Source of the DNA: Chitinophaga hostae
GTDB taxonomy: Bacteria > Bacteroidota > Bacteroidia > Chitinophagales > Chitinophagaceae
Assembly: GCF_018224885.1 (NCBI RefSeq)
Contig: NZ_JAGTXB010000002.1
Span: 186,001-250,000 of the forward strand
Length of the DNA: 64,000 nt
Direction of reading: 5' to 3'
Position numbers and translations under genes: made by a program. The notes beneath the pieces are model-generated. The model ran no database searches. It saw nothing but the letters and a program-made list of their open reading frames with translations, and was not told the DNA's origin. How positions within the stretch are numbered: the stretch's first letter is position 1; every line of letters begins with the position of its first letter. Below, piece by piece: positions 9,487 to 19,427 of the stretch.

Positions 9487-12400
9487 ATGGCTATCAAGAA
9501 AGAAAATCGTCCTAAATCAAATTTTAACAGTATTACCATCAGTCTGGCTTCTCCGGATGTTATCCTGGAGCGTTCATACGGTGAGGTGCTGAAACCTGAA
9601 ACCATCAACTACCGTACTTACAAACCGGAACGTGATGGTTTATTCTGCGAAAGAATATTCGGGCCTGTAAAGGATTACGAATGCTATTGCGGAAAATACA
9701 AACGTATCCGTTATAAGGGTATTGTGTGTGATCGTTGTGGTGTTGAGGTAACGGAGAAGAAAGTACGTCGTGAAAGAATGGGTCACATTCGTTTAGTGGT
9801 GCCCGTTGTACATATATGGTATTTCAAATCCCTGCCTAACAAGATCGGTTACCTGCTTGGAATGTCTTCCAAGAAACTGGAAACCATCGTTTACTATGAA
9901 AGATACGTAGTAATCCAGGCGGGTATGAAACAGGAGAAAGGTATGAACTATGGTGACCTGCTCACTGAAGAAGAATACCTGGATATCCTGGATACTTTAC
10001 CAAAAGACAATCAGCTGTTACCGGATGAAGATCCTAACAAGTTTATTGCCAAGATGGGTGCTGAAGCGGTAGAAATGATGCTGGCCCGTATTGACCTGGA
10101 CAGCCTTTCCTATCAGCTGCGTAACCAGGCAGCTACTGAAACTTCCCAGCAACGTAAAGCGGAAGCGCTGAAACGTCTGAGCGTGGTGGAAGCTTTCCGT
10201 GAAGCCAATGGTCGTGTAGAAAACCGTCCTGAATGGATGGTAATGCAATATATTCCTGTGGTACCACCGGAACTGCGTCCGTTAGTTCCATTGGATGGTG
10301 GCCGTTTCGCGTCTTCCGACCTGAACGACCTTTACCGCAGGGTAATTATCCGTAATAACCGCCTGAAACGTTTGATCGAAATTAAGGCGCCTGAGGTGAT
10401 CCTTCGTAACGAAAAACGTATGCTGCAGGAAGCGGTGGATTCCCTGTTCGACAACTCCCGTAAATCCAACGCGGTAAAAGCGGAAGGTGGTCGTGCACTG
10501 AAATCACTGTCAGACGTACTGAAAGGTAAACAAGGTCGTTTCCGTCAGAACCTCCTCGGTAAACGTGTGGATTATTCCGGACGTTCTGTAATCGTGGTAG
10601 GACCTGAACTGAAACTGCATGAGTGTGGTTTGCCCAAGGATATGGCGGCTGAGTTATTCAAACCGTTTATTATCCGTAAGCTGATTGAAAGAGGTATCGT
10701 TAAAACCGTGAAATCAGCGAAGAAGCTGGTAGATCGTAAAGAAGCGGTGGTTTGGGATATCCTGGAAAACGTACTGAAAGGTCACCCGGTTATGTTAAAC
10801 CGTGCTCCGACCCTTCACCGTTTGTCTATACAGGCTTTCCAGCCTAAACTGGTGGAAGGTAAAGCGATACAGTTGCACCCGCTCGTGTGTTCTGCGTTCA
10901 ACGCGGATTTCGATGGTGACCAGATGGCGGTACACGTGCCTTTGAGCAACGCTGCAATCCTGGAAGCCCAACTGCTGATGCTGTCTTCCCACAACATCCT
11001 CAACCCGCAGAATGGTACGCCTATCACCCTGCCTTCACAGGACATGGTGCTTGGTTTGTATTACATTACCAAGGGTAAGAAAACAATGGGTGATGTAGTG
11101 GTAAGGGGAGAAGGTAAAGCTTTCTACTCTGCTGAGGAAGTAATCATTGCATTGAATGAAGATCGTATCGACCTGCATGCTCACATCCGTGTTAAAGCTG
11201 ATGTAAGAAATGCAAATGGCGAGCTGGAAAGAAAACTGATCGAGACTACTGTAGGCCGCGTACTGTTCAACCAGTTCGTTCCTAAAGCAGCCGGTTATGT
11301 AAATGCCCTGCTGACCAAGAAGTCGCTGCGTGAAATCATCGGTGATATCATTAAAGCAACCAACATCCCGCAAACAGCCAAGTTCCTGGATGACATCAAA
11401 CAATTAGGATTCCGCATGGCATTCCGCGGTGGTCTGTCATTTAACATTAATGACCTGATCATCCCGGATGTTAAGCAGGATATGATTGACGGAGCTTCCA
11501 GTGAAGTGGATGAAGTTTGGGATAACTATAACATGGGTCTGATCACCAACAACGAACGTTACAACCAGATCATTGATATCTGGTCACGTGTGGATACGAA
11601 GGTGACAGAAACCCTGATCCGTGAGCTGGCAACAGACAAGCAAGGATTCAACTCTGTATACATGATGTTGGATTCCGGTGCCCGTGGTTCCAAGCAACAG
11701 ATCAAGCAGCTGGCTGGTATCAGGGGGCTGATGGCCAAGCCGCGTAAGAGTGGATCTACCGGTTCCGAGATCATCGAAAACCCGGTATTGTCCAACTTTA
11801 AAGATGGTTTGAACGTATTGGAATACTTCATCTCTACGCACGGTGCCCGTAAGGGTCTTGCGGATACGGCGTTGAAAACGGCGGATGCGGGTTACCTGAC
11901 CCGTCGTCTGGTAGACGTTGCGCAGGATGTGGTAATTAACGAGGAAGATTGCGGCACACTCCGTGGTATTGCAACTTCTGCGTTAAAAGATAATGAAGAA
12001 GTGATTGAAACACTGTATGACCGTATTCTTGGCCGTACTTCCCTGCACGATGTATTTGATCCTCATAACGATGATGAACTGATCGTAGCAGCGGGTGCTG
12101 AAATCACTGAAGAAATTGCACACAGAATTGAAGAAAGTGCCATTGAAACCGTAGAAATCCGCTCCGTACTGACTTGCGAAAGCCGTCGTGGTGTGTGTGT
12201 GAAATGTTATGGTAAAAACCTGGCCAGCGGTTATACTGCACAGAGAGGTGATGCCGTGGGTATCATCGCTGCACAGTCAATCGGTGAGCCTGGTACACAG
12301 TTGACACTGCGTACCTTCCACGTGGGTGGTGTGGCCGGTTCTACTTCCGTTGAATCCGGTATGCCAGCTAAGTTTGATGGTACCGTACAATTCGATGGCT

Positions 12401-13785
12401 TACGTACTACCACCTATGAAAACAACACAGGTGATAAAGTACAGATCGTTATCGGTCGTACCGGTGAGTTGCGTATCATGGACGTGAAAAATGATCGTCT
12501 GCTGGTAACCAACAACATCCCTTACGGTTCTACCTTGTTGGTGAAAGACGGACAGAAAGTAACCAAAGGTGATATGCTCTGTACCTGGGATCCGTTCAAT
12601 GCGGTTATCGTGTCTGAAATCCCCGGTAGCATTCGTTTCGATAGCATCATAGAAGGTATCACCTTCCGTGAAGAAGCAGACGAACAAACAGGTCACCGTG
12701 AGAAAGTGGTAATTGAAACAAAAGACAAGAATAAGATCCCGTCTATCTTCGTAGAAGGTAATAAAGAAGTGAAATCATACAACTTACCGGTTGGTTCCCA
12801 CATCGTGATCTCCGAAGGAGATAAGGTGAGAGCAGGTCAGGTAATTGTGAAGATCCCACGTATTATCGGTAAACTGAGAGATATCACGGGTGGTCTGCCA
12901 CGTGTAACCGAGCTCTTTGAAGCCCGTAACCCAAGCAACCCTGCTATCGTTTCTGAAATTGATGGTGTAGTTGCATTTGGTAACATCAAACGTGGTAACC
13001 GCGAAATCATCATCGAAAGCCGTGAAGGTCAGATCAAGAAATACCTGGTGCCATTAACACGTCATATCCTGGTACAGGACGGTGACTTCGTGAAGGCCGG
13101 TACTTCCCTCTCCGACGGTTCTACTACGCCTGCGGATATCCTGTCTATCAAAGGACCGTTTGCCGTACAGGAATACCTGGTAAATGAAATCCAGGAAGTA
13201 TACCGTTTACAGGGTGTGAAGATCAACGACAAGCACATTGAGGTGATCGTTCGTCAGATGATGCGTAAAGTAAACATCGAAGATCCGGGCGATACCCGCT
13301 TCCTCGAAGGTGATACTGAAGACAGGTTTGACTTCTTTGAAGAAAACGATATGATCTTCGATAAGAAGGTGGTAACAGAGGCTGGTGAATCCGCTAACCT
13401 GAAAGCCGGTCAGATAGTGACCCTGCGCCAGGTTCGTGAAGAAAACTCCCTGTTGCGTCGTGCCGATAAGAAACTGGTAGAATTCCGCGATGCACAACCG
13501 GCTACTTCAAGTCCGTTGCTGCAGGGTATTACCAAGGCGTCTCTCGGTACCCGCAGCTGGATCTCTGCTGCATCGTTCCAGGAAACCACTAAAGTACTGT
13601 CACAGGCTGCAATCAACGGTAAAACCGATGATATGATGGGTCTGAAGGAGAATGTGATCACAGGTCACCTGATCCCTGCCGGTACCGGTTTACGTGAGTT
13701 TGAAAACATGATCGTAGGTTCTAAGGAAGAATACGACATCCTGGCCTCTTCCAAGGAAGTGTTCCAGTTTGATGAAGAAGAATAG
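9487..13785 (+). CDS. rpoC: DNA-directed RNA polymerase subunit beta'
   Basis: 1432 residues. The N-terminal zinc ribbon has [23 protein letters not shown]. The catalytic loop [16 protein letters not shown] supplies the three Mg-binding aspartates. The trigger-loop region contains [16 protein letters not shown], and the second zinc site is [14 protein letters not shown]. Length matches other Bacteroidota. It is the last gene of the operon and is followed by a strong terminator at 13811-13839. Confidence 0.99.
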   Translation: MAIKKENRPKSNFNSITISLASPDVILERSYGEVLKPETINYRTYKPERDGLFCERIFGPVKDYECYCGKYKRIRYKGIVCDRCGVEVTEKKVRRERMGHIRLVVPVVHIWYFKSLPNKIGYLLGMSSKKLETIVYYERYVVIQAGMKQEKGMNYGDLLTEEEYLDILDTLPKDNQLLPDEDPNKFIAKMGAEAVEMMLARIDLDSLSYQLRNQAATETSQQRKAEALKRLSVVEAFREANGRVENRPEWMVMQYIPVVPPELRPLVPLDGGRFASSDLNDLYRRVIIRNNRLKRLIEIKAPEVILRNEKRMLQEAVDSLFDNSRKSNAVKAEGGRALKSLSDVLKGKQGRFRQNLLGKRVDYSGRSVIVVGPELKLHECGLPKDMAAELFKPFIIRKLIERGIVKTVKSAKKLVDRKEAVVWDILENVLKGHPVMLNRAPTLHRLSIQAFQPKLVEGKAIQLHPLVCSAFNADFDGDQMAVHVPLSNAAILEAQLLMLSSHNILNPQNGTPITLPSQDMVLGLYYITKGKKTMGDVVVRGEGKAFYSAEEVIIALNEDRIDLHAHIRVKADVRNANGELERKLIETTVGRVLFNQFVPKAAGYVNALLTKKSLREIIGDIIKATNIPQTAKFLDDIKQLGFRMAFRGGLSFNINDLIIPDVKQDMIDGASSEVDEVWDNYNMGLITNNERYNQIIDIWSRVDTKVTETLIRELATDKQGFNSVYMMLDSGARGSKQQIKQLAGIRGLMAKPRKSGSTGSEIIENPVLSNFKDGLNVLEYFISTHGARKGLADTALKTADAGYLTRRLVDVAQDVVINEEDCGTLRGIATSALKDNEEVIETLYDRILGRTSLHDVFDPHNDDELIVAAGAEITEEIAHRIEESAIETVEIRSVLTCESRRGVCVKCYGKNLASGYTAQRGDAVGIIAAQSIGEPGTQLTLRTFHVGGVAGSTSVESGMPAKFDGTVQFDGLRTTTYENNTGDKVQIVIGRTGELRIMDVKNDRLLVTNNIPYGSTLLVKDGQKVTKGDMLCTWDPFNAVIVSEIPGSIRFDSIIEGITFREEADEQTGHREKVVIETKDKNKIPSIFVEGNKEVKSYNLPVGSHIVISEGDKVRAGQVIVKIPRIIGKLRDITGGLPRVTELFEARNPSNPAIVSEIDGVVAFGNIKRGNREIIIESREGQIKKYLVPLTRHILVQDGDFVKAGTSLSDGSTTPADILSIKGPFAVQEYLVNEIQEVYRLQGVKINDKHIEVIVRQMMRKVNIEDPGDTRFLEGDTEDRFDFFEENDMIFDKKVVTEAGESANLKAGQIVTLRQVREENSLLRRADKKLVEFRDAQPATSSPLLQGITKASLGTRSWISAASFQETTKVLSQAAINGKTDDMMGLKENVITGHLIPAGTGLREFENMIVGSKEEYDILASSKEVFQFDEEE

Positions 13786-13810
13786 TTTTCACAGATATTG
13801 ATAAGAAGAG

Positions 13811-13839
13811 CGCCCGTCGTACCGACGGGCGTTTTTTTT
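13811..13839 (+). terminator. Rho-independent terminator after rpoC
   Basis: CGCCCGTCG (13811-13819) pairs with CGACGGGCG (13823-13831), TAC loop, followed by eight T's (13832-13839). End of the rplK-rpoC operon. Confidence 0.93.
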
Positions 13840-13907
13840 GTATATAGGGAACCCCGGGTAGTTACTTTATTTTACTACATTTGGGTCCGTAAAACGTAGC
13901 GGATTTC

Positions 13908-14621
13908 ATGAAATATCTGATCATTCCTGTTATCATTGTGCTGGCATTGCTGGGCGCCTGTAAGAAAAACAGCGACAGCGCGGTGCCTGATACCCACGGC
14001 AACTTCATGTTTGTAAATGCGGTACCTGATCCGGCCGCTGTATTCAACGTAAAGCTGGATACGATCAACTTCGCCAGCAATGTGACCTATAAAACCAGCA
14101 CGGGGTATAAATCCTACCGTGCGCAGAAGTACAACCTTATTATTACCAGTGCCAGCCAGCCTTCCAATATCCTCTACAACGGAGAAATTTTCCTGCGTAA
14201 CAATCGTTATTATTCCGCTTTCCTGGGTGCCGACAGTACCAAAAGGTTGTTGTCGCTGATTGTTACGGAAGATGATATGACTTCCCTGGGGCCGGATAAG
14301 GCAAAGTTCCGGGTAATTGATTTCAGTGAAGGGTTTAAAGCAAACCGGACTCCATTGGGAATTGATATTCTCGATATTTTATGGAGGGACACCGCCCGTG
14401 TTTTCAGAGGACTGACTTTCCCGGCACAAACATATTTTGCGCCACTTCGTGCAGATAGTAACCAGGTTCACACCATCAACTTCACCTATGTGGACTCCAG
14501 CAAATTGGTGTTGAAAAGCATGAAACTACCTACCCAGGCAGGCAAGGTGTATACCCTCATAACCACCGGTTATCCGCTGGATCCCGCCAGGATGGAGGTA
14601 TTGACTATACAGCATAATTAA
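13908..14621 (+). CDS. DUF4397-like lipoprotein
   Basis: 237 residues with a lipoprotein signal: MKYLIIPVIIVLALLGAC, lipid-modified Cys at 18. The body is a repeated beta pattern starting FMFVNAVPDPAAVFNVKLDT, with RAQKYNLIITSASQPSNILYNGEIFLRNNRYYSAFLG. This is typical of the DUF4397 envelope lipoproteins of Bacteroidota, whose function is unknown. Single gene, flanked by the rpoC terminator and its own terminator at 14683-14716. Confidence 0.7.
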   Translation: MKYLIIPVIIVLALLGACKKNSDSAVPDTHGNFMFVNAVPDPAAVFNVKLDTINFASNVTYKTSTGYKSYRAQKYNLIITSASQPSNILYNGEIFLRNNRYYSAFLGADSTKRLLSLIVTEDDMTSLGPDKAKFRVIDFSEGFKANRTPLGIDILDILWRDTARVFRGLTFPAQTYFAPLRADSNQVHTINFTYVDSSKLVLKSMKLPTQAGKVYTLITTGYPLDPARMEVLTIQHN

Positions 14622-14682
14622 CAGGAGACTATATAACCGTTATTCATCTCCCTAAAAATAATGTGATCATAATGACACGCTT

Positions 14683-14716
14683 AGCTAACGTATACGCTTA
14701 TACGTTAGCTTTTTTT
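14683..14716 (+). terminator. Rho-independent terminator
   Basis: AGCTAACGTATA (14683-14694) pairs perfectly with TATACGTTAGCT (14699-14710), loop CGCT, then T's to 14716. Confidence 0.9.
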
Positions 14717-14820
14717 GTACCGTTTATTAAAGCTTTATTTTAATTTAACCCTGGATTTTTCCCGGAAAGAGGTGGAAATAGATAAATTGCACGTTATTTT
14801 TAGAGATAAACGTTGGTAAC

Positions 14821-15849
14821 ATGAACAATTGTAAAAAGATATTACTGATGGCAGGAATGAGTTTGTTTGGAATAAACGCTGCTGCACAGGAAGCTGCAGC
14901 GCCTTACCTGGATAGCTATACGATTCCCGTTAAACAAAAGAATGCGGTAATAGGAAGGATATACGACAGCAATGGAAAGGTGGGAAACGCCCGTTTGCTG
15001 GAAGATAAATCGGGGTTATTCACCATCGGTGGCGGGGTACTCACGTTGAAAAAGAAGGCGATTGTTAATGGTACCGACCATATTACCTACCCGGTACGTA
15101 TACAGGCGGGGAAAGATACCGCCGATTTTCTGCTGGTGCCCGACAATTTTATCCGTAACAAAGTGGTGGCGCATCGTGGCGCCTGGAAACATCATGAAGG
15201 TAGCCAGAATAGTATTACTGCCTTGAAAGATGCCATCAGACTGGGTTGTGAAGGATCGGAGTTTGATGTTTGGTTATCGTCCGATAACCAGCTGGTGATA
15301 TCGCATGATCCGGAGATCGGCGGCAAGAAGGTGGAAGAGTCTACCCTGGCTGATCTGCAAACAGTACAGCTAAAAAACGGGGACCGGGTACCTACCTTGG
15401 AAGAATATATTGCCGTGATTATGGAGCAGCATAAAACCAGGCTGGTATTGGAATTGAAGCCCTCCGGCAAAGGAAAGGGAGAGCAGCTGGCTACGCAGGC
15501 AGTGGCAATGGTGCATGCAAAAAAAGCACAGGCCTGGATGTTTTATATCAGCTTCGACTATAATATCTGTAAGCGGATAAAGGCACTGGATCCGACCGCC
15601 AAAGTAGCTTATCTGAACGGCGATAAAACGCCTGCTGAATTACGGGCGGATGGCATATGGGGATTGGACTACAACCAGCAGGAGTTTAAGAAGGATCCGC
15701 AGCTGATCGCTACCGCAAAGCAACAGCAGATCACCACCAACGCGTGGACTATCAATGATCCGGAAATAATGGACGGATTGCTGAAAGAGGGCATTGATTA
15801 TATTACAACCAATGAGCCTGAAATCCTTTTAGAGAAGGTGAGGCAATAA
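14821..15849 (+). CDS. Secreted glycerophosphodiester phosphodiesterase
   Basis: 342 residues. Signal peptide at about 1-22 (MSLFGINAAAQ), then an Ig/cadherin-like beta module (about 30-108), then a GDPD TIM barrel from 113. Catalytic features: VVAHRGAW (H118), the metal-binding CEGSEFDVWLSSD segment (E and D at 147-149) and ISHDPEIGG (H162), later LVLELKPSGKGKG. Such enzymes split glycerophosphodiesters released from phospholipids to glycerol 3-phosphate and alcohol, here in the periplasm or outside the cell. Monocistronic by context. Confidence 0.88.
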   Translation: MNNCKKILLMAGMSLFGINAAAQEAAAPYLDSYTIPVKQKNAVIGRIYDSNGKVGNARLLEDKSGLFTIGGGVLTLKKKAIVNGTDHITYPVRIQAGKDTADFLLVPDNFIRNKVVAHRGAWKHHEGSQNSITALKDAIRLGCEGSEFDVWLSSDNQLVISHDPEIGGKKVEESTLADLQTVQLKNGDRVPTLEEYIAVIMEQHKTRLVLELKPSGKGKGEQLATQAVAMVHAKKAQAWMFYISFDYNICKRIKALDPTAKVAYLNGDKTPAELRADGIWGLDYNQQEFKKDPQLIATAKQQQITTNAWTINDPEIMDGLLKEGIDYITTNEPEILLEKVRQ

Positions 15850-15963
15850 TATTAGTTAAAACCTCGCTAAAAAAGCTAATCGGAATATGAAAATCCGGTA
15901 AAAACGTTATTTTAGCCGTTCCATTTTTAAAATGTACTTAAAGAAGCAAATCCACCTATTAAC

Positions 15964-16575
15964 ATGCGCACTCGTAAACAATTAGTGACTAAAGGATTAT
16001 TAGCGGCATTAGCAGCCGGATTATTGATTTCTTGCCAGGGAAAACAAGCTGGTAACAATACACCAGCCGCCACTTCCGGAGCAAGCAACAGTACGCCAGC
16101 AGCAGGCAGCTTCAAAATAGCGTATGTAGATCTGGATTCACTGGAAGCGCATTTCGAGTATTTCAAGGAAAAAAGAGCGTTACTGGAGCAAAAACAGCAG
16201 CAGATGGACAATCAGCTGAAGGGTAAGGCCCGCGCTTTACAGAGTGAGTATGAAGATCTGCAGCGCAAAGCATCTACCCTTACACAGGAACAGGGCGAAT
16301 CAGCGCAGCGGAGTTTGATGTCTAAACAACAGCAGCTGGAGCAGGAAGCGCAGAACCTCCGTGCTTCTTACACTGAACAGGAAACCAAGTTTAACGAAGA
16401 ACTACAGAAAAGACTGGATGATTTCCTGAAATCTTACAACGCTGACAAGCGCTTTGCTTACATCTTCTCTTACCGCAGTACTGCGAGCAACATTCTTTAT
16501 AAAGATCCGGCATACGATGTAACGCCGGACGTTATTAAAGGAATGAATGAGAATGGTGCAGCAGCGTCAAAATAA
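15964..16575 (+). CDS. OmpH/Skp-like periplasmic chaperone lipoprotein
   Basis: 203 residues with lipobox LLISC (lipid Cys at 24). After a Gly/Ala/Thr-rich linker comes FKIAYVDLDSLEAHFEYFKEKRALLEQKQQQMDNQLKGK, the OmpH/Skp start, and a long heptad-rich coiled coil (about 70-155). The C-terminal part FAYIFSYRSTASNILYKDPAYDVTPDVIKGMN closes the Skp body domain. Skp-like proteins hold unfolded outer-membrane proteins in the periplasm. A terminator follows at 16611-16640. Confidence 0.87.
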   Translation: MRTRKQLVTKGLLAALAAGLLISCQGKQAGNNTPAATSGASNSTPAAGSFKIAYVDLDSLEAHFEYFKEKRALLEQKQQQMDNQLKGKARALQSEYEDLQRKASTLTQEQGESAQRSLMSKQQQLEQEAQNLRASYTEQETKFNEELQKRLDDFLKSYNADKRFAYIFSYRSTASNILYKDPAYDVTPDVIKGMNENGAAASK

Positions 16576-16610
16576 GCGCTAAAACCATCGATTTTTTTTC
16601 TATCTTATAG

Positions 16611-16640
16611 TCCCGGTTCCTTAATGAGCCGGGATTTTTT
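16611..16640 (+). terminator. Rho-independent terminator
   Basis: TCCCGGTTC (16611-16619) pairs with GAGCCGGGA (16626-16634), one wobble, loop CTTAAT, then T's to 16640. Confidence 0.85.
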
Positions 16641-16652
16641 ATAAACTACCAT

Positions 16653-18077
16653 ATGGAAATCAACCAAACTAAATCTTTCAAGCCATCCCTGGGGCTGTTA
16701 GACTCCACCATGATTGTGGCCGGTTCCATGATAGGATCCGGTATTTTCATTGTAACAGCCGAAATAGCGCGTAGTGTAGGCGGCGCCGGCTGGATCACTG
16801 CCATGTGGGTACTGGCAGGCGTAGTGACATTAATTGCCGCTATGAGCTACGGAGAGTTATCCGGCATGTATCCCAAAGCAGGCGGGCAGTATGTATATCT
16901 GCGGGAAGCTTACAATCCTTTTATTGCTTTCTTATTTGGATGGACGCAGTTCGGCGTTATTCAAACCGGTACCATTGCCGCAGTGGCAGTGGCTTTTGCC
17001 AAGTTTACCGCCTATCTTATCCCGGGTTTCAGCGAAAAAAACATCCTGCTGGATGCGGGTATTGTCCAGATTTCCGCGGCACAGATAGTGGCGATTGTAT
17101 CTATCATCTTGCTAACATTTATTAATACCCGTGGTGTTCATCATGGCAAGGTGATACAAACAGTATTTACACTGGCTAAGTTGTTATCGTTATTCGGCCT
17201 GATTATTTTTGGCTTTACGGTAGGGGCGAAACAGGAGATCTGGAACGCTAACTGGCAGCATGCCTGGGATGCTGCCGCAATTACCTCACAAAACGGGGAT
17301 ATTACCACAGCAGCATTATCGGGGCTGGCGTTATTCGGCGCCATAGCGGTTTCCATGAAAGGGTCGCTGTTTTCCAGCGATGCCTGGAACAATGTGACCT
17401 TCATTGCCGGCGAAATCAAGAACCCGGCGAAGAATATCGGCCGTTCCCTTTTCCTGGGTACACTGATTGTTACCATTATTTATGTAAGCTGCAACCTGAT
17501 GTACCTGGCGGTTTTGCCGCTGAATGAAATAGCTTTTGCTGCCAACGATCGTGTAGGCGTGGCTGCTGCTGCCAAAATATTTGGTTCATACGGTGCTTAT
17601 ATTATCGCCATCATGATCATGATCTCCACCTTTGGTTGTAATAACGGGTTGATATTATCCGGTGCGAGGATCTACTATACCATGGCAGAAGATAAGTTGT
17701 TCTTCAAACGGGCGGGGGTGCTCAACAAACACAGCGTACCAGCCTATGGTTTGTGGATACAATGTGCGTGGGCTTCCATGCTTTGTTTAACGGGCCGCTA
17801 CAATGACCTGCTGGCGCTGGTGATATTCGGGGTACTGATATTTTATGTATTAACGATCCTGGGTATTTTCATTTTAAGAAAGAAGCGTCCGGAAATAGAA
17901 AGACCTTATAAAGCCTTTGGATACCCTGTGTTGCCGCTGATTTACATTATCGTGGCATTATCGCTGGCTGCATTGTTGCTGGTATTCGAAACCAACTACA
18001 CTTTGCCGGGGCTTGGTATTATTTTATTGGGTATTCCGCTCTATTATATCGCCATGGCGCGTCAGCCAAAGGCGTAG
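16653..18077 (+). CDS. APC-family amino acid permease
   Basis: 474 residues, about 12 membrane spans. The first span carries the APC substrate-binding GSGIF motif (AGSMIGSGIFIVTAEIARSVGGAGW), followed by SYGELSGMYPKAGGQYVYLREAYNP, the APC signature. Another family segment is AGEIKNPAKNIGRSLFLGTLIV. Predicted inner-membrane proton- or exchange-coupled transporter of amino acids; the substrate cannot be read from sequence. Start ATG 16653 is 13 nt after the preceding T-tract. Ends at a perfect 15-bp terminator. Confidence 0.9.
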   Translation: MEINQTKSFKPSLGLLDSTMIVAGSMIGSGIFIVTAEIARSVGGAGWITAMWVLAGVVTLIAAMSYGELSGMYPKAGGQYVYLREAYNPFIAFLFGWTQFGVIQTGTIAAVAVAFAKFTAYLIPGFSEKNILLDAGIVQISAAQIVAIVSIILLTFINTRGVHHGKVIQTVFTLAKLLSLFGLIIFGFTVGAKQEIWNANWQHAWDAAAITSQNGDITTAALSGLALFGAIAVSMKGSLFSSDAWNNVTFIAGEIKNPAKNIGRSLFLGTLIVTIIYVSCNLMYLAVLPLNEIAFAANDRVGVAAAAKIFGSYGAYIIAIMIMISTFGCNNGLILSGARIYYTMAEDKLFFKRAGVLNKHSVPAYGLWIQCAWASMLCLTGRYNDLLALVIFGVLIFYVLTILGIFILRKKRPEIERPYKAFGYPVLPLIYIIVALSLAALLLVFETNYTLPGLGIILLGIPLYYIAMARQPKA

Positions 18078-18130
18078 GTATGCTAAAATGGACAAATAAA
18101 AACGATATTTAGCACGAACGTTGTATAAAA

Positions 18131-18170
18131 AAATGTGCCCACTGCGATGTAAACTGCAGTGGGCACATTT
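18131..18170 (+). terminator. Rho-independent terminator (possibly bidirectional)
   Basis: AAATGTGCCCACTGC (18131-18145) pairs perfectly with GCAGTGGGCACATTT (18156-18170), loop GATGTAAACT. An A-run precedes the stem and TTT ends it, so it could work in both directions. Confidence 0.85.
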
Positions 18171-18648
18171 AATTTGCACTAAGACACACGGAAGTCGTGA
18201 AGTCGCCGAATGAACCCTGATTAATTAGAAAACCCGTTACTATAGAGAATAATTAAACAAAGAAAATTGTCAACGTCAGCGAAGGAAATCCCATAAAACT
18301 GGTGGTAAGAGACCGCTCTCATTTATGAATTCAACGTCTGTGATCTGGCCCTGTAATTTGTGACCTTGGATTTTGTTAACAATTGCAGCAAACTATTTAT
18401 TATTTATTGCCCTCAAACAAACGTATAGCCATTAGAGTGATTGATTGATATGTACTTCATAAAAAATATTCAGATAACATAAGCAACTACAAAAATATTA
18501 TTGCCAACTATGGTGTGTTACAGCATCATTTTTAGGGTAAAAAAGGAAATAAGGTGGTATAACCTTGACGGCATCTCAACCCCAAGATAACCATTAAAAG
18601 CCTTCACGATTTGCATTCTCGAACATTCACATGACAATCTTTTACAAT
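18171..18648. other. Gene-free interval ending at an orphan terminator
   Basis: Nearly 480 bp, AT-rich, without a convincing protein gene on either strand. No tmRNA, RNase P or SRP RNA signature was recognised. Because a good terminator ends it (18649-18680) and another (18131-18170) closes the upstream gene, a small non-coding transcript inside is possible. TTTTG near 18372 followed by TATTTATTG near 18390 is a weak promoter candidate. Low confidence. Confidence 0.3.
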
Positions 18649-18680
18649 AAGCGTATGGTTTCTACCATGCGCTTCTTTTT
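18649..18680 (+). terminator. Orphan Rho-independent terminator
   Basis: AAGCGTATGGT (18649-18659) pairs with ACCATGCGCTT (18664-18674), one wobble, TTCT loop, T's at 18676-18680. No ORF of note lies between it and the previous terminator. Confidence 0.75.
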
Positions 18681-18793
18681 AGCTATTAGCCATTAGCTGC
18701 TAGCTTTTAGGGGAAATGCAGGAGATTTTTTTATTAAGTGTATGGAGCGGCTTTGACTTTTACTAACGGCTAATAGCTAACAGCTAATAGCTG
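18681..18793. repeat. Dispersed TTAGC-type intergenic repeat, copy 4
   Basis: A left block at 18681-18710 (AGCTATTAGC, CATTAGCTGC, TAGCTTTTAG) and a right block at 18763-18793 (GGCTAATAGC, TAACAGC, TAATAGCTG) form imperfect inverted arms around about 52 unique bases. Each block is a run of roughly 7-8-nt units of the type (C/T)TAGC(N). It starts right at the orphan terminator's T-tract and ends just before the DUF4254 gene. Confidence 0.7.
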
Positions 18794-18800
18794 TTTTTTG

Positions 18801-18808
18801 TACCTTCG
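18801..18808 (+). promoter_or_regulatory. Possible -7 element of DUF4254-GT9 operon
   Basis: TACCTTCG is a TAnnTTTG variant 4 nt before the ATG at 18813. A start site here would leave almost no 5' leader. No clear -33 TTTG at the proper distance; the expected place is occupied by the repeat. Confidence 0.3.
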
Positions 18809-18812
18809 CGCC

Positions 18813-19418
18813 ATGTTTACACAATTGTGCAATAAGATATTTAACCAGAGTATCGCGGCCTACCACGAGCACAACGATGTGCATCAGGCCATTTCCAATC
18901 CCTATGAAAAGAGCAGCATTGAACACCTGCTTTTCCTGAAAAACTGGATAGACACGGTGCAATGGCACCTGGAAGATATTATCCGTGATCCTAAAATTGA
19001 CCCGGTGGAAGCATTGGGTATTAAGCGCTGGATTGACCGCTCCAACCAGGAGCGCACCGATGTGGTGGAGTATATCGACAGCTATTTTCTTGACAAATAC
19101 AGCAAAGTAGTTACTGCGGCAGATGCCAGCATTAACACTGAAAGTCCCGCCTGGGCAATAGACCGGCTCTCTATCCTGGCGCTGAAGATCTATCATATGC
19201 AGGAAGAAGCTACCCGCGCGGACGCCACCCCTGAACACAGGGCTGCCTGTCAGAAAAAACTGGATATTCTGCTGGAGCAGCGACAGGATCTGGGATCAGC
19301 CATAGAAGGCCTGCTGGCAGATATTGAAGCAGGCAGAAAGTTTATGAAAGTATACAAACAGATGAAGATGTACAACGATCCTTCTCTCAATCCTGTTTTA
19401 TACAAAACCGAAAAATAA
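18813..19418 (+). CDS. DUF4254 protein (linked to lipopolysaccharide glycosyltransferase)
   Basis: 201 residues from ATG 18813 (MFTQLCNKIFNQS); a TTG at 18798 in frame is an unlikely start because it precedes the -7 element. All-helical with conserved-looking NPYEKSSIEHLLFLKNWIDTVQWHLEDIIRDP and RWIDRSNQERTDVVEYID, the DUF4254 pattern. No signal peptide. Function is not known; in Bacteroidota it is commonly next to a GT9 gene, as here (9 nt gap), so a role in LPS core synthesis is inferred from context. Confidence 0.75.
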   Translation: MFTQLCNKIFNQSIAAYHEHNDVHQAISNPYEKSSIEHLLFLKNWIDTVQWHLEDIIRDPKIDPVEALGIKRWIDRSNQERTDVVEYIDSYFLDKYSKVVTAADASINTESPAWAIDRLSILALKIYHMQEEATRADATPEHRAACQKKLDILLEQRQDLGSAIEGLLADIEAGRKFMKVYKQMKMYNDPSLNPVLYKTEK

Positions 19419-19427
19419 ACACCATCA

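Noticed and set aside
18798-18812. TTG at 18798 as the DUF4254 start
   Set aside because: It would begin before the -7-like TACCTTCG; ATG at 18813 starts the family-like sequence.
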